A DNA stretch of 64,000 nt, taken from assembly GCF_004762045.1 (NCBI RefSeq), contig NZ_SJOM01000007.1, positions 2,353,655-2,417,654 on the forward strand, read 5' to 3'. The notes beneath the pieces were generated by a model. The model searched no databases. It was not told the origin of the DNA and saw only the letters and a list, made by a program, of their open reading frames with translations. Positions 28,343 through 37,514 of the stretch are shown here, in pieces. The stretch is from Mycobacterium sp. DL99 (GTDB taxonomy: Bacteria > Actinomycetota > Actinomycetes > Mycobacteriales > Mycobacteriaceae). Each line of letters opens with the position of its first letter. The stretch's first letter is position 1. The translations under genes were made by a program, and so were the position numbers.

Positions 28343-29245
28343 CTACAGCGACCCGATGCTGGCCGAATGGTCCTGAGCGAAACCCCAGTCCAGCAGTGTC
28401 GAGGCCTGATCCCAATAGGTGGGGCCGCCCTCCTTGACCAGCCCGTACATCATCGCGACCACCAAACGCCGGCCGTCGCGCTGAGCGGCGCCGACGAAGG
28501 TCTTCCGGGCGATGTCGGTGAAGCCCGTCTTGCCGCCGATGGCGCCGGGGTAGCGCTGCAGCAGTTCGTCCTGGTTGACCAGGACCCGATCGCCGGTCTT
28601 GGTCGGGAACGTGGTCGAGGGCATTGCGGTGATCTGCGCGAAGACCGGGTTGGCCATCGCCCCGCGGAAGATGGTCGCCATGTCGTGCGGCGTCGACCAG
28701 AACGGCATGCCCGGCCCGTCCAGGCCCGACGGCGTCACCACATTGGTGCTGTTCGCCCCCAGTGCCGCCGCCTTGGCGTTCATCTTGGTCACGGCCGCTT
28801 CGGGGCCGCCGACCATTCGCGCCAGGGTGGTGGCGGCGTCATTGCCCGATGCCAGCAGTGCCGCCTCCAGCAATTGGCGCGCCGTGTAGGTCTGTCCAGG
28901 CGCGACGCCGGCGCAGTTGCACTCGACCCGGGTATCGGCGTCGTCGGCGACGATCGTGGAGTCCAGCGGCACCTCATCGAGCACCACCTGGGCCAGCAGC
29001 GTCTTGATCGTGCTCGCCGGCGCGTAACGGGCGTTCTCGTTGCGGGCGGCCAGCACCTGGCCGGTGTCGAGATCGGCGACCACCCAGCCTTGCGCGGGAC
29101 CGTCCGGGATGGGTGCGGATCCGACCTGCTGCACTTCGATATCGGCTCTGGCCGCGGGCGCGGCGCCGATCACCGATGAGAGCGGGATCAGCGCGGCGGC
29201 AATTGCGACCGTCGCTCCAACAGAGAACCTGACGAACCTCCCCAT
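28343..29245 (-). CDS. D-alanyl-D-alanine carboxypeptidase (class A/PBP family), copy 2
   Basis: A 300-residue paralogue of the preceding carboxypeptidase. Signal sequence about 1-34 (ending AARAD). Motifs STIK at 78-81, SGN near 133 and KTG near 238. Both proteins share the segment IPDGPA.GW/.VAD.DTGQVLA and the Cys-containing loop VEC.C.G..PGQ.YT.RQLLEA, consistent with a tandem copy. ATG start. Gene order relative to Rv2911-Rv2913 is broadly conserved, but M. tuberculosis has a single such gene here. Confidence 0.9.
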   Translation of the reverse strand: MGRFVRFSVGATVAIAAALIPLSSVIGAAPAARADIEVQQVGSAPIPDGPAQGWVVADLDTGQVLAARNENARYAPASTIKTLLAQVVLDEVPLDSTIVADDADTRVECNCAGVAPGQTYTARQLLEAALLASGNDAATTLARMVGGPEAAVTKMNAKAAALGANSTNVVTPSGLDGPGMPFWSTPHDMATIFRGAMANPVFAQITAMPSTTFPTKTGDRVLVNQDELLQRYPGAIGGKTGFTDIARKTFVGAAQRDGRRLVVAMMYGLVKEGGPTYWDQASTLLDWGFAQDHSASIGSL

Positions 29246-29286
29246 GGCGGGCCAGCCTAGTCGCCTTGATCGTGTTGAATCGAGAC

Positions 29287-29706
29287 ATGTTGAGCCTGGC
29301 CGAGATTTCGGATCGCTTGGAGATCCAGCAGTTGTTGATTGACTACTCCACGGCGATAGACCGTCGACTGTTCGATGACCTCGATGCGGTGTTCACTTCT
29401 GATGCCTACATCGACTACCGGGCAATGGGCGGTATCGACGGCCAGTTTCCGGAGGTCAAGGCGTGGTTGGCCGAGGTGCTGCCGAACTTCCCGGCCTACG
29501 CGCACATGCTCGGCAACTTCGATGTGCGCATCGACGGGGGCAAAGCCTCGTCCCGCACCATCTGCTTCAACCCGATGGTGCTGCCGGGGCTGGAGCAACA
29601 GGTGTTGTTCTGCGGGCTCTGGTACGAGGACGAGTTCGTCCGGACTGCCGACGGCTGGCGGATGAGTCGCCGCGTCGAGACCAAGTGTTTCGACAAGGTG
29701 GTTTGA
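29287..29706 (+). CDS. SnoaL-like/NTF2-fold protein
   Basis: A 139-residue protein of the SnoaL-like_4 (NTF2) fold, homologue of Rv2910c. Typical features are the N-terminal helix EISDRLEIQQLLIDYSTAID, then DDLDAVFTSDAYIDY, and a C-terminal strand DGWRMSRRVETKC. Such proteins are often cyclases, dehydratases or isomerases of small hydrophobic molecules, but no substrate is apparent. ATG at 29287 is the family-like start; TTG at 29266 and GTG at 29272 are alternatives. Divergent from the carboxypeptidase pair. Confidence 0.8.
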   Translation: MLSLAEISDRLEIQQLLIDYSTAIDRRLFDDLDAVFTSDAYIDYRAMGGIDGQFPEVKAWLAEVLPNFPAYAHMLGNFDVRIDGGKASSRTICFNPMVLPGLEQQVLFCGLWYEDEFVRTADGWRMSRRVETKCFDKVV

Positions 29707-29739
29707 GTCGCCTCCGGCGACTGTCGTCTGAACCGGCGC

Positions 29740-29786
29740 GATTTTGGCCAATACTGCCTGCTCTGGCACAATTGGCGGCTGTCTGC
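29740..29786 (+). promoter_or_regulatory. Probable rpsP promoter block, shared with rplS
   Basis: GATTT, 17 nt, then TCTGGCACAATTG (29762-29774), and further GTCTGC (29781-29786). The same arrangement with identical 17-nt spacing occurs before rplS (32973-33020). CACAAT may serve as a -10 with GATTTT as part of a -35. The predicted leader to the rpsP ATG is about 120 nt. Confidence 0.55.
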
Positions 29787-29900
29787 CGCGCGACTCGTTC
29801 AATGCGCTGTGCGGCGGTCACACACGTAAGGCAAAACCGGATCGGGCAATTCCGCCCGCATCGCCGAATTGCAGCGTGACATAGAGGAGAAGTCTCAAAC

Positions 29901-30380
29901 ATGGCTGTCAAGATCAAGCTCACCCGGCTTGGCAAGATCCGCAACCCCCAGTACCGCATCGCTGTCGCCGACGCGCGCACCCGCCGCGAAGGCCGCGCCA
30001 TCGAGGTCATCGGCCGCTACCACCCCAAGGAAGAGCCGAGCCTGATCGAGATCGATTCGGAGCGCGCGCAGTACTGGCTGGGTGTCGGCGCCCAGCCCAC
30101 CGAGCCGGTGCTGGCCCTGCTGAAGATCACCGGTGACTGGCAGAAGTTCAAGGGCCTGCCGGGTGCCGAGGGCACGCTGAAGGTCAAGGAGCCCAAGCCG
30201 TCCAAGCTCGAGCTGTTCAACGCGGCACTGGCCGAGGCGGAGAGCGGCACCGGTGCTGCGGCCGTCACGCCCAAGAAGAAGAAGGCCCCTAAGAAGGATC
30301 AGCAGGACGAGGCCACCGGCGCCGAGGCTGAGGCACCTGCAGCCGAGGCCGCTGCCGGCGAAGCCGCAAGCGAGAGCTGA
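29901..30380 (+). CDS. rpsP: 30S ribosomal protein bS16
   Basis: A 159-residue S16. The conserved core occupies the first about 85 residues ([35 protein letters not shown]). The rest is an actinobacterial Lys/Ala/Glu-rich extension (KKKKAPKK, then alternating AEA). GAGGAGAAG precedes the ATG. It leads the rpsP-khpA-rimM-trmD operon and has a long untranslated leader with a promoter block identical in layout to that of rplS. Confidence 0.97.
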   Translation: MAVKIKLTRLGKIRNPQYRIAVADARTRREGRAIEVIGRYHPKEEPSLIEIDSERAQYWLGVGAQPTEPVLALLKITGDWQKFKGLPGAEGTLKVKEPKPSKLELFNAALAEAESGTGAAAVTPKKKKAPKKDQQDEATGAEAEAPAAEAAAGEAASES

Positions 30381-30388
30381 GTAACGCA

Positions 30389-30631
30389 GTGAGTTCTGTC
30401 GTGGTCGACGCCGTCGAGCACCTGGTCCGCGGCATCGTGGACAATCCCGACGACGTACGCGTCGACATGGTCACCAGCCGCCGTGGGCGGACCGTCGAGG
30501 TGCACGTGCACCCCGATGACCTGGGTAAGGTCATCGGCCGCGGTGGCCGCACCGCCACTGCACTGCGGACCCTGGTCGCAGGCATCGGTGGGCGCGGTAT
30601 CCGCGTCGACGTGGTGGACACCGACCAGTAG
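30389..30631 (+). CDS. khpA: KH-domain RNA-binding protein KhpA
   Basis: An 80-residue KH-domain protein (Rv2908c/YlqC family) that binds RNA, usually with KhpB/Jag, affecting translation and cell elongation. The GXXG loop is GRGG in [20 protein letters not shown] start 8 nt after rpsP; rimM follows 10 nt later. Conserved position between rpsP and rimM supports the call. Confidence 0.93.
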   Translation: MSSVVVDAVEHLVRGIVDNPDDVRVDMVTSRRGRTVEVHVHPDDLGKVIGRGGRTATALRTLVAGIGGRGIRVDVVDTDQ

Positions 30632-30641
30632 CGTCGGATCC

Positions 30642-31169
30642 ATGGACCTGGTTGTCGGGCGGGTTGTCAAAGCTCACGGCATTTCCGGTGAGGTTGTCGT
30701 CGAGGTCCGTACCGACGACCCCGACGCGCGGTTCATCCCTGGCGTGGCCCTTCGGGGCCGCGCCAAGGGAGGTGCCGAGCGTACTTTCTCAGTCGAGTCC
30801 GTGCGTGATCACGCCGGTCGGCTGTTGATTCGTCTGGCCGGTGTCGCCGATCGCAATGCGGCCGACGAGCTGCGTGGCACGGTGTTCATCGTCGACACCG
30901 CCGATCTGCCCGCGATCGACGATCCCGACGAGTTCTATGACCATGAACTCGAAGGCCTGCGGGTCGTCACGGCTGACGGCACCGCGGTGGGCGCGGTCCG
31001 CGAGGTACTGCACACCGCGGCCGGCGAGCTGCTGGCGGTCAAGGCCGATGCTGACGGCCGCGAAGTGTTGATTCCGTTCGTCAGTGCCATCGTCATCTCG
31101 GTATCCCGGGAAACCGGAACCGTCGTCATCGATCCTCCAGACGGTCTGCTGAACCTGGACCTGGTCTAG
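30642..31169 (+). CDS. rimM: Ribosome maturation factor RimM
   Basis: A 175-residue 30S assembly factor that binds S19 and helps mature the 16S head. N-terminal RimM barrel ([19 protein letters not shown]) and C-terminal PRC-barrel ([15 protein letters not shown], then [11 protein letters not shown]). The ATG at 30642 gives the canonical N-terminus; the longer open frame upstream overlaps khpA. Operon member between khpA and trmD. Confidence 0.96.
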   Translation: MDLVVGRVVKAHGISGEVVVEVRTDDPDARFIPGVALRGRAKGGAERTFSVESVRDHAGRLLIRLAGVADRNAADELRGTVFIVDTADLPAIDDPDEFYDHELEGLRVVTADGTAVGAVREVLHTAAGELLAVKADADGREVLIPFVSAIVISVSRETGTVVIDPPDGLLNLDLV

Positions 31170-31182
31170 AAGGTGCGCAACT

Positions 31183-31866
31183 GTGCGTATTGATGTCGTC
31201 ACGATTTTCCCGGCCTACCTCGATCCCATCCGGCAGTCGTTGCCGGGCAAGGCGATCGACGCCGGAATCCTCAGCGTGGCCGTACATGACCTGCGGAACT
31301 GGACCCACGATGTGCACAGGTCGGTGGATGACTCACCGTACGGCGGGGGTCCTGGAATGGTCATGAAAGCGCCGGTGTGGGGTGAGGCGCTCGACGAAAT
31401 TTGTTCCGAGGAGACACTTCTGGTCGTACCGACCCCGGCGGGGCGTCCGTTCACCCAGGCTGTCGCCGAACGCTGGAGTACGGAATCTCACCTGGTGTTC
31501 GCCTGCGGACGATACGAGGGGATCGACCAGCGGGTGGCCGACGACGCGGCCCGCCGGATGCGGGTCGAAGAGGTTTCCATCGGCGACTACGTCCTCAACG
31601 GCGGCGAGTCGGCGGCCTTGGTGATGATCGAGGCGGTGGTCCGGCTGATGCCCGATGTGTTGGGCAATCCCGCATCCCACCAACAGGATTCGCATTCCGA
31701 CGGCCTGCTTGAGGGGCCGAGCTACACCCGGCCGCAGACCTGGCGTGAGCTTGACGTGCCCGATGTACTGCTGTCGGGGGACCACGCCAAGGTGGCGGCG
31801 TGGCGCCATGAGCAATCGCTGCAACGCACCCGCGAGCGCCGGCCGGATTTGCTCGAGGAGTCCTAG
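31183..31866 (+). CDS. trmD: tRNA (guanine37-N1)-methyltransferase
   Basis: A 227-residue SPOUT methyltransferase that makes m1G37 in tRNA and prevents +1 frameshifting. Starts [16 protein letters not shown]. Knot and SAM-site motifs are [24 protein letters not shown] and [17 protein letters not shown] start 13 nt after rimM. The stop overlaps the stop of the convergent lipoprotein gene by 3-4 nt, so transcription from both sides must end or interfere here. Confidence 0.97.
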   Translation: MRIDVVTIFPAYLDPIRQSLPGKAIDAGILSVAVHDLRNWTHDVHRSVDDSPYGGGPGMVMKAPVWGEALDEICSEETLLVVPTPAGRPFTQAVAERWSTESHLVFACGRYEGIDQRVADDAARRMRVEEVSIGDYVLNGGESAALVMIEAVVRLMPDVLGNPASHQQDSHSDGLLEGPSYTRPQTWRELDVPDVLLSGDHAKVAAWRHEQSLQRTRERRPDLLEES

Positions 31867-32819
31867 ATCCGCCCGCCGGGGAACATTGTCTTCACGGCGT
31901 CGGTGATGGTGTCGCGCGCGGTGGCGGCGTCCGTAGGCTGCAGTGAGCCGATCACCATGATGAAGCGGCGGTCGGGGCCGATCACGCCGGTCGACAGGTG
32001 CATCCAATCCGAACCGATACAACACATCCAGCCCTGCTTGACCGCGACCGGCTCGGCGTAAAGGCCTTCGGGGATGCCGAATCGCTGGGGGTAGACCCCG
32101 CCCGGTTGCATGCCATCGATGGCGTTCGGAGTGGACTGAGCCAGGTTGGACAGGATGACATTGGCCTGTTCTGCGGGAAGACCGCCGCTGCCGTTCATCA
32201 ACATGTCGTAGTAGCGCACCAGATCAGCCGCGGTGCTGATGGTGTTCCACCACCGCCCGTCGTTCGGCGGCCGGGTCGATTCCAGGCCGTAGCGGGCGGT
32301 CACCCGGGTGACGATCGCGCTTCCGCCACCGCGGTTCCAGAAGACCTCGGCGGCGCTGTCGTCGGAGGATCTCAGCATCACGTCGAGGTTCTCGCGGTCC
32401 TCGGGGCTGAGGACGGTCTGTCCCTTGGCTTCCTGCAGAAGCAGATCATCGGCGATGAACAACTTGGCCACCGACGCGATGGCGATGGTGGTCTCATTTC
32501 CGTTGGACACCAGCTGGCCGGTGTTGCGGTCGAGCACCAGCAGGGTGATCTCGGCGCCGGCGTCCGCGGCGGTGTCGGTGGCCAGTTGCGCGCGGTCCGC
32601 GAGCCCCATGAATGCGGCGGTGGGTTCGCCGGGCGGCGCCTCGGGCAGCGGAGCCATGCTGCCCTGCGGGACGACGACGGTCAGCTGCGGCGCGCCGGCG
32701 GGGGCCGGGGGAGTCCCATAGACCCGGGCCTCGCAGCCGACCGTTACGACAGCCATCGCGACCACTGCCGTCACGCCGGCTGCGCTCGCCATCCTCAGCT
32801 TCGACGGCCGCCGTCGCAT
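31863..32819 (-). CDS. lppW: LppW-like lipoprotein with beta-lactamase-type fold
   Basis: A 318-residue exported lipoprotein, homologue of Rv2905. The signal peptide ends in the lipobox TVGC with Cys29. The body resembles serine beta-lactamase/transpeptidase folds: SVAK near 148, matching the S-x-x-K position, and SSDDSAAEV near 180, in place of SDN. No clear KTG triad is seen, so catalysis is doubtful. ATG at 32819 is preceded by AAGGAGGA. Convergent with trmD and divergent from rplS, as in M. tuberculosis. Confidence 0.85.
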   Translation of the reverse strand: MRRRPSKLRMASAAGVTAVVAMAVVTVGCEARVYGTPPAPAGAPQLTVVVPQGSMAPLPEAPPGEPTAAFMGLADRAQLATDTAADAGAEITLLVLDRNTGQLVSNGNETTIAIASVAKLFIADDLLLQEAKGQTVLSPEDRENLDVMLRSSDDSAAEVFWNRGGGSAIVTRVTARYGLESTRPPNDGRWWNTISTAADLVRYYDMLMNGSGGLPAEQANVILSNLAQSTPNAIDGMQPGGVYPQRFGIPEGLYAEPVAVKQGWMCCIGSDWMHLSTGVIGPDRRFIMVIGSLQPTDAATARDTITDAVKTMFPGGRI

Positions 32820-32972
32820 GGTCCTCCTTGAACCGTCAACAAAATCCGATGGGCTCTGCAGGACCGGCACATCGGTGGGTGAAGCCTAACCGTTCGCCTC
32901 GTGGCTCGCGTGCGTAGTCGTGCTCGAAGTATGCTGCCGGAGTCGGTGCTGATGGGGGGCTGCGACTCGCCG

Positions 32973-33020
32973 GATTTCACGGTATGGGGACCCATCTGGC
33001 ACAATTGAGCAGTTGTCTGC
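32973..33020 (+). promoter_or_regulatory. Probable rplS promoter block, shared with rpsP
   Basis: GATTT, 17 nt, TCTGGCACAATTG (32995-33007), then TTGTCTGC. The layout matches the rpsP block, the spacing from GATTT being identical. The implied leader before the rplS ATG is about 130 nt. Confidence 0.55.
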
Positions 33021-33056
33021 GCAGGACTGGGCCGGCTTGTCCGCGTTCCGCTGCGA

Positions 33057-33076
33057 GATACACCCCGATACACCCG
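33057..33076 (+). repeat. Tandem 10-nt repeat in the rplS leader
   Basis: GATACACCCC is followed directly by GATACACCCG. It falls in the untranslated leader of rplS, roughly midway between promoter and start, where an autoregulatory protein-binding structure could lie. Confidence 0.4.
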
Positions 33077-33144
33077 AAAATAGCTTCGGCTGCGCGCCAT
33101 GTGCACGCTCGTCCGGAGCCGCGAACAACAAGGAAGTGTCACCG

Positions 33145-33486
33145 ATGAACACGCTGGACTTCGTCGATCAGGCGTCGCTGCGCGACGACATCCCGACCTT
33201 CAGCCCCGGCGACACCGTCAACGTGCATGTGAAGGTGATCGAGGGCTCGAAGGAGCGCATCCAGGTCTTCAAGGGTGTCGTGATCCGTCGTCAGGGCGGC
33301 GGTATCCGCGAGACCTTCACCGTGCGGAAGGAGAGCTACGGCGTCGGCGTCGAGCGGACCTTCCCGGTGCATTCGCCCAACATCGATCACCTCGATGTCG
33401 TGACCCGCGGTGACGTGCGTCGCGCCAAGCTCTACTACCTGCGCGAACTGCGTGGCAAGAAGGCGAAGATCAAGGAAAAGCGCTGA
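33145..33486 (+). CDS. rplS: 50S ribosomal protein bL19
   Basis: A 113-residue L19, located at the 30S-50S interface. Canonical segments: [47 protein letters not shown], ending [11 protein letters not shown]. The ATG has AAGGAAG upstream. The frame is open for a further 44 codons upstream, but that leader shows no L19 homology. lepB and rnhB follow. Confidence 0.97.
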   Translation: MNTLDFVDQASLRDDIPTFSPGDTVNVHVKVIEGSKERIQVFKGVVIRRQGGGIRETFTVRKESYGVGVERTFPVHSPNIDHLDVVTRGDVRRAKLYYLRELRGKKAKIKEKR

Positions 33487-33553
33487 GCGCGCTGCTCCGC
33501 CTGACGAAGCTCTCGTCGCGGGACCGGTCACGACGCTCGCTACTGTGGTGCCT

Positions 33554-34414
33554 GTGACCGGACCCACCGACTCTGCCGATGCGCGCGCGGAGGACGACCT
33601 CGAAACCGACTCGGATCCAGATTCCGTTTCAGATTCGGCGGAGTCCGCTGCCGGCGAAACGCCGGACGAGTCACCCAAGCCCAAGCATTCCACGGCGCGC
33701 GAGGTTGCCATTCTGGCCACCATTGCCTTGGTGCTTTATTACGTCACGCTGACGTTCATCGCGCGGCCCTATCTGATTCCTTCGGAATCCATGGAGCCGA
33801 CGCTGCACGGCTGCGCCGGCTGCGTGGGTGACCGCATCATGGTCGACAAGGTCACCTACCGGTTCTCGAAGCCGGAGCCCGGTGATGTGGTGGTCTTCAA
33901 GGGGCCGCCGTCGTGGAACATCGGCTACAAGTCGATCCGTTCGGACAACACCGCCATCCGCTGGGTGCAGAATGCCCTCTCGTTTGTGGGGTTTGTGCCG
34001 CCGGACGAGAACGACCTGGTCAAGCGGGTGATCGCGGTCGGCGGTCAGACAGTGCAGTGCCGTGCCGACACCGGGCTGACAGTCGACGGCAAACGGCTGA
34101 ACGAGCCCTACCTGGATCCGGCCACCATGATGGCCGACCCGAGCATCTATCCGTGTCTGGGCAATGAGTTCGGCCCGGTCACCGTCCCGCCTGATCGGCT
34201 GTGGGTGATGGGTGACAATCGGACCCACTCGGCCGACTCACGGGTGCACTGCAGCAATTTGCCCGCCGACGCACGGGAAGGTCTGTTGTGCACGGGCGAT
34301 CCGATGGCCGGCACCGTTCCGGTGGAGAATGTAATCGGAAAGGCACGGTTCATCGCCTGGCCGCCATCGCGCTGGGGCGGTATCACTGGCGGGGACCCGC
34401 AGACCGACTCCTAG
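33554..34414 (+). CDS. lepB: Signal peptidase I
   Basis: A 286-residue type I leader peptidase. An acidic, Ser/Asp-rich cytoplasmic N-terminus of about 55 residues precedes one membrane helix ([21 protein letters not shown]). Catalytic Ser is in PSESMEPTL and Lys in [22 protein letters not shown] is the family box E. GTG at 33554 is chosen by comparison with Rv2903c; GTG 33545 and 33548 are equally close. Located between rplS and rnhB. Confidence 0.94.
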   Translation: MTGPTDSADARAEDDLETDSDPDSVSDSAESAAGETPDESPKPKHSTAREVAILATIALVLYYVTLTFIARPYLIPSESMEPTLHGCAGCVGDRIMVDKVTYRFSKPEPGDVVVFKGPPSWNIGYKSIRSDNTAIRWVQNALSFVGFVPPDENDLVKRVIAVGGQTVQCRADTGLTVDGKRLNEPYLDPATMMADPSIYPCLGNEFGPVTVPPDRLWVMGDNRTHSADSRVHCSNLPADAREGLLCTGDPMAGTVPVENVIGKARFIAWPPSRWGGITGGDPQTDS

Positions 34415-34424
34415 GAGCTGCCCT

Positions 34425-35222
34425 GTGCCTCCAGCGGTGAAAGCGTCGTGGCCGCCTCGGACGGTGATCCGGCGGTCATCCGGTCTGCGCACCCTGGAAT
34501 CCGCGTTGTATCGCAACGGTCTCGGCCCGGTCGCCGGGGTGGACGAGGTGGGCCGCGGGGCCTGCGCGGGACCGTTGGTCGTGGCGGCCTGCGTACTGGG
34601 TCCCAACCGGATGGACAGCCTGGCCTCTCTCGACGATTCCAAGAAGCTGGGTGAGCGGGAGCGGGAGCGGTTGTTTCCCCTGATCCGCCGGTATGCGCTG
34701 GCGTATCACGTGGTGTTCATCCCGTCGGATGAGGTGGACCGCCTCGGTGTTCACGTGGCCAATATCGAGGGCATGCGGCGTGCGGTGGCGGGGTTGTCGC
34801 TGCGGCCCGGGTACGTGCTGTCCGACGGGTTCCGGGTTCCGGGACTGGCGGTGCCTTCCTTACCGGTGATCGGGGGAGACGCCGCGGCCGCCTGCATCGC
34901 CGCGGCCAGCGTGCTGGCCAAGGTCAGCCGGGATCGGTTGATGGTCGAGATGGAGCAGCACCATCCCGGCTACGGGTTCGCCGAGCACAAGGGGTACAGC
35001 ACTGCGGCGCACTCCGCGGCGTTGACGGAGTTGGGGCCGTGTGCGGAGCACCGCTACTCGTATGTGAACGTGCGGCGGGCCGCAGAGATCACCGGCGTGC
35101 GGCGGGCCGCCGAGATGGCGGACGTGCGGCGGGATATGGCACCAATGCGGCATGCTGAAGCGGCGTACGCAAAGATGGTCGACAGGGCATCAGCACAACC
35201 AGAAGGACAGCACACCAGATGA
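34425..35222 (+). CDS. rnhB: Ribonuclease HII
   Basis: A 265-residue enzyme that cuts RNA in RNA-DNA hybrids, including single ribonucleotides. The catalytic start [15 protein letters not shown] near 38 supplies Asp-Glu; [22 protein letters not shown] follows. The C-terminal about 45 residues are an actinobacterial extension with a repeated R-R-A-A-E-(I/M) element. GTG start 10 nt after lepB. The stop overlaps the next start (ATGA). Confidence 0.95.
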   Translation: MPPAVKASWPPRTVIRRSSGLRTLESALYRNGLGPVAGVDEVGRGACAGPLVVAACVLGPNRMDSLASLDDSKKLGERERERLFPLIRRYALAYHVVFIPSDEVDRLGVHVANIEGMRRAVAGLSLRPGYVLSDGFRVPGLAVPSLPVIGGDAAAACIAAASVLAKVSRDRLMVEMEQHHPGYGFAEHKGYSTAAHSAALTELGPCAEHRYSYVNVRRAAEITGVRRAAEMADVRRDMAPMRHAEAAYAKMVDRASAQPEGQHTR

Positions 35223-35524
35223 GCGCCGAGGATCTCGAGAAGTATGAAACCGAGATGGAGCTCTCGCTTTACCGCGAATACAAGGACATCGTCGGGCAGT
35301 TCAGCTACGTCGTCGAGACGGAGCGCCGCTTCTACCTGGCCAACAGTGTGGAGCTGATTCCGCGTAACTCCGAGGGCGAAGTCTATTTCGAATTGAGGCT
35401 CGCCGACGCCTGGGTGTGGGACATGTACCGCCCGGCCCGGTTCGTCAAACAGGTGCGGGTCATCACGTTCAAGGACGTGAACATCGAAGAGGTCGAAAAG
35501 CCCGAGTTGCGGTTGCCGGAGTAA
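35219..35524 (+). CDS. DUF2469 protein
   Basis: A 101-residue conserved actinobacterial protein, homologue of Rv2901c, with no known biochemical role. The sequence is nearly invariant among mycobacteria ([20 protein letters not shown], then [15 protein letters not shown]). Strict linkage to rnhB, with an ATGA overlap, suggests a shared nucleic-acid or division-related role. It is the last gene before the accessory segment. Confidence 0.88.
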   Translation: MSAEDLEKYETEMELSLYREYKDIVGQFSYVVETERRFYLANSVELIPRNSEGEVYFELRLADAWVWDMYRPARFVKQVRVITFKDVNIEEVEKPELRLPE

Positions 35525-35545
35525 CAGCGGTCAGGGGGCGAGGCG

Positions 35546-36799
35546 ATGGCGACGGTCGGTACCGGACCCGACGATGTTCGTCGCCGCGCCGAGGCCGTGC
35601 TGGCGCACCTGCCTGAGGTGCGCGCATGGCAGGAGCCGCTCTACCGGGACCTGCATCAGCATCCCGAACTCTCGCATCAGGAACGGCGTACCGCGGGTGT
35701 CGTGGCTGCGCGCCTGCGGGAGTCTGGCCTGGCCGTCCATGAAGGTGTCGGGGGAACCGGTGTGGTCGGGGTGCTGGGTAACGGCGACGGTCCTCGGGTG
35801 CTGTTGCGTGCGGACATGGATGCGCTGCCGGTGACCGAGGCGACGGGTCTGCCGTATGCGAGTGACGAGCCCGGCGTGATGCATGCCTGTGGCCATGACG
35901 TGCACGTCACGTGTCTACTGGGCGCGGCCGAATTGTTCGCCCGGGCGACGGATCACTGGCGCGGCACCATGATTGCGGTTTTCCAGCCGGCCGAGGAGGT
36001 CGGTGATGGGGCGCGCGGGATGGCCGATGACGGCCTGGCCGATCTCGTCGGCCCGGTCGATGTGGCGTTGGCCCAGCACGTGTTTCCGGCCCCGGCCGGG
36101 CAGCTGCGTACCCGCAGCGGTCCGGTGTTGTCTGCGGCCGACAGCCTGCGCATCACGGTCTACGGCCGTGGTGGGCACGGTTCGATGCCGCAGACCACGG
36201 TGGATCCGGTGGTGCTGGCGTCGATGATCGTCATCCGCTTGCAGACGATCGTGTCCCGCGAGGTCGATCCGAGCCAGACCGTCGTGCTGACCGTCGGCAG
36301 CATTCAGTCGGGGATCAAGAGCAACGTCATCGGCGACCATGCGGTGCTCGAACTCAACCTGCGCACCTTCGACGAATCGGTGCGCACCGCGGTACTCGCG
36401 GCGATCCGGCGCGTGGTCATCGCCGAGTGCCGGGCATCCGACTCGCCCCGCGAGCCCGAAATCGAGTTGTACGAGAGTTTTCCGCTGACCGTCAACGACG
36501 GTGCGGTGACGGCGCGCGTCGAGGCCGCGTTCGGCGAGTACTTCGGCGACCGGGTGCAGTCCATGCCGGCCGGGTCGGCCAGTGAGGACTTCGGTGACAT
36601 CCCGGCTGCCCTCGGCGCGCCCTACACCTATTGGGGCTTCGGCGGCGTCGACGAGCAGGCCTTCCGTGCGGCGGTGGCCGCTGATCGTGTGGGCGCCGAT
36701 ATTCCGATGAACCATTCACCGCGGTTCGCCCCGGTGCTCCAGCCGACGTTGGACACCGGAACAGAGGCGCTGGTGGTGGCCGGGCTCAGTTGGCTTTAG
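35546..36799 (+). CDS. M20D-family amidohydrolase
   Basis: A 417-residue metallopeptidase-like amidohydrolase of the hippurate/N-acyl-amino-acid (AmaB/IAA-amino-acid hydrolase) type. Metal-binding sites: HACGHDVH near 113, EE in PAEEVGDG, His in LAQHV and His in NHSPRF near the end. A satellite dimerisation domain runs about 190-305. ATG with GGGGGCGAGG upstream. Its 3' end overlaps the convergent dienelactone hydrolase by 14 nt. The natural substrate, an N-acylated amino acid or a conjugate, is not inferable. Confidence 0.88.
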   Translation: MATVGTGPDDVRRRAEAVLAHLPEVRAWQEPLYRDLHQHPELSHQERRTAGVVAARLRESGLAVHEGVGGTGVVGVLGNGDGPRVLLRADMDALPVTEATGLPYASDEPGVMHACGHDVHVTCLLGAAELFARATDHWRGTMIAVFQPAEEVGDGARGMADDGLADLVGPVDVALAQHVFPAPAGQLRTRSGPVLSAADSLRITVYGRGGHGSMPQTTVDPVVLASMIVIRLQTIVSREVDPSQTVVLTVGSIQSGIKSNVIGDHAVLELNLRTFDESVRTAVLAAIRRVVIAECRASDSPREPEIELYESFPLTVNDGAVTARVEAAFGEYFGDRVQSMPAGSASEDFGDIPAALGAPYTYWGFGGVDEQAFRAAVAADRVGADIPMNHSPRFAPVLQPTLDTGTEALVVAGLSWL

Positions 36800-37499
36800 C
36801 CGTCAGGTGCTCGTCGAAGAACGCGAACACCCGCGACCAGGCGTCGGCGGTGGCGGCCTCGTTGTAGCCGAAGCCGGCGATGCGCAGAAAGGCCTGCCCG
36901 GGCAGTTGATTGGCGAAGCTGTGCCCGGCTTCGGGGTAGACCTTGATGTCGGCCGGGATGTTCTTGTCGCCGACGATGCGCTGCAACCGGTCTGCGGCAC
37001 CGATGCCCATCGGGTCGCGGCGGCCGAAGCTGGCCACCACTGGGCACGAGGCGTCCAACGTCTGGTCGAGCCGCTTGGGCAGCGGGGTCCCATAGAACGG
37101 CGCTGAGGCGCCAAATCCTTTGGGGCCCATGATCAGCGCGAATTGGCCGCCCATGCAGAACCCCGCGATGCCGATGATCCCGTTGCATTGCGGGTGCGCA
37201 CGCAGGTGGTCGCGGGCGGCCAGGATGTCGTCGAGCGCCCGGCCGCGCTGGGTCAGCAGTTCACGGAACACCCGGGTGATGCAGCGGGCCCGGCCGCCAC
37301 GGGAGTAGAGGTTCGGCGTGAGCGCGAGATAGCCGGCGCCCGCAACGCGTTCCGAGATCGCCTCGTTGTCCGGTCCATAGCCGATCGCGTCATGGATGAT
37401 CACCACCCCGGGCCGCGGTCCTTCGCCGCTGGGGAGGCTGAGCAGAGCGTCGATCGGGCCGGCCGGGGTGTCCATCGTGATCGTCGTCACCCGACCCAC
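36786..37499 (-). CDS. Dienelactone hydrolase family protein
   Basis: A 237-residue alpha/beta hydrolase. The catalytic triad is visible: Cys in GFCMGG near 115, Asp in GRRDP near 163 and His in EAGHSF near 193. Family members open dienelactones or act as general carboxyl esterases. GTG at 37499; a GTG three codons inside is also possible. The 3' end overlaps the M20 amidohydrolase. SelO lies upstream on the same strand with a 15-nt gap, so the two may share a transcript. Confidence 0.87.
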   Translation of the reverse strand: MGRVTTITMDTPAGPIDALLSLPSGEGPRPGVVIIHDAIGYGPDNEAISERVAGAGYLALTPNLYSRGGRARCITRVFRELLTQRGRALDDILAARDHLRAHPQCNGIIGIAGFCMGGQFALIMGPKGFGASAPFYGTPLPKRLDQTLDASCPVVASFGRRDPMGIGAADRLQRIVGDKNIPADIKVYPEAGHSFANQLPGQAFLRIAGFGYNEAATADAWSRVFAFFDEHLTAKAN

Positions 37500-37514
37500 G
37501 GTAGCGCCTGGTCC

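Larger units (their letters stand above)
32820..33144. other. lppW-rplS divergent region with long rplS leader
   Basis: The 325-nt gap holds the lppW ribosome-binding site at its left end, the rplS promoter block (32973-33020), a tandem repeat in the rplS leader (33057-33076) and the rplS ribosome-binding site AAGGAAG near 33130. No other gene is visible. Confidence 0.6.

Noticed and set aside
33013..33144. A 44-codon in-frame extension upstream of rplS
   Set aside because: L19 proteins start at MNTLDFVD, where a ribosome-binding site is present; the extension falls in the presumed untranslated leader.
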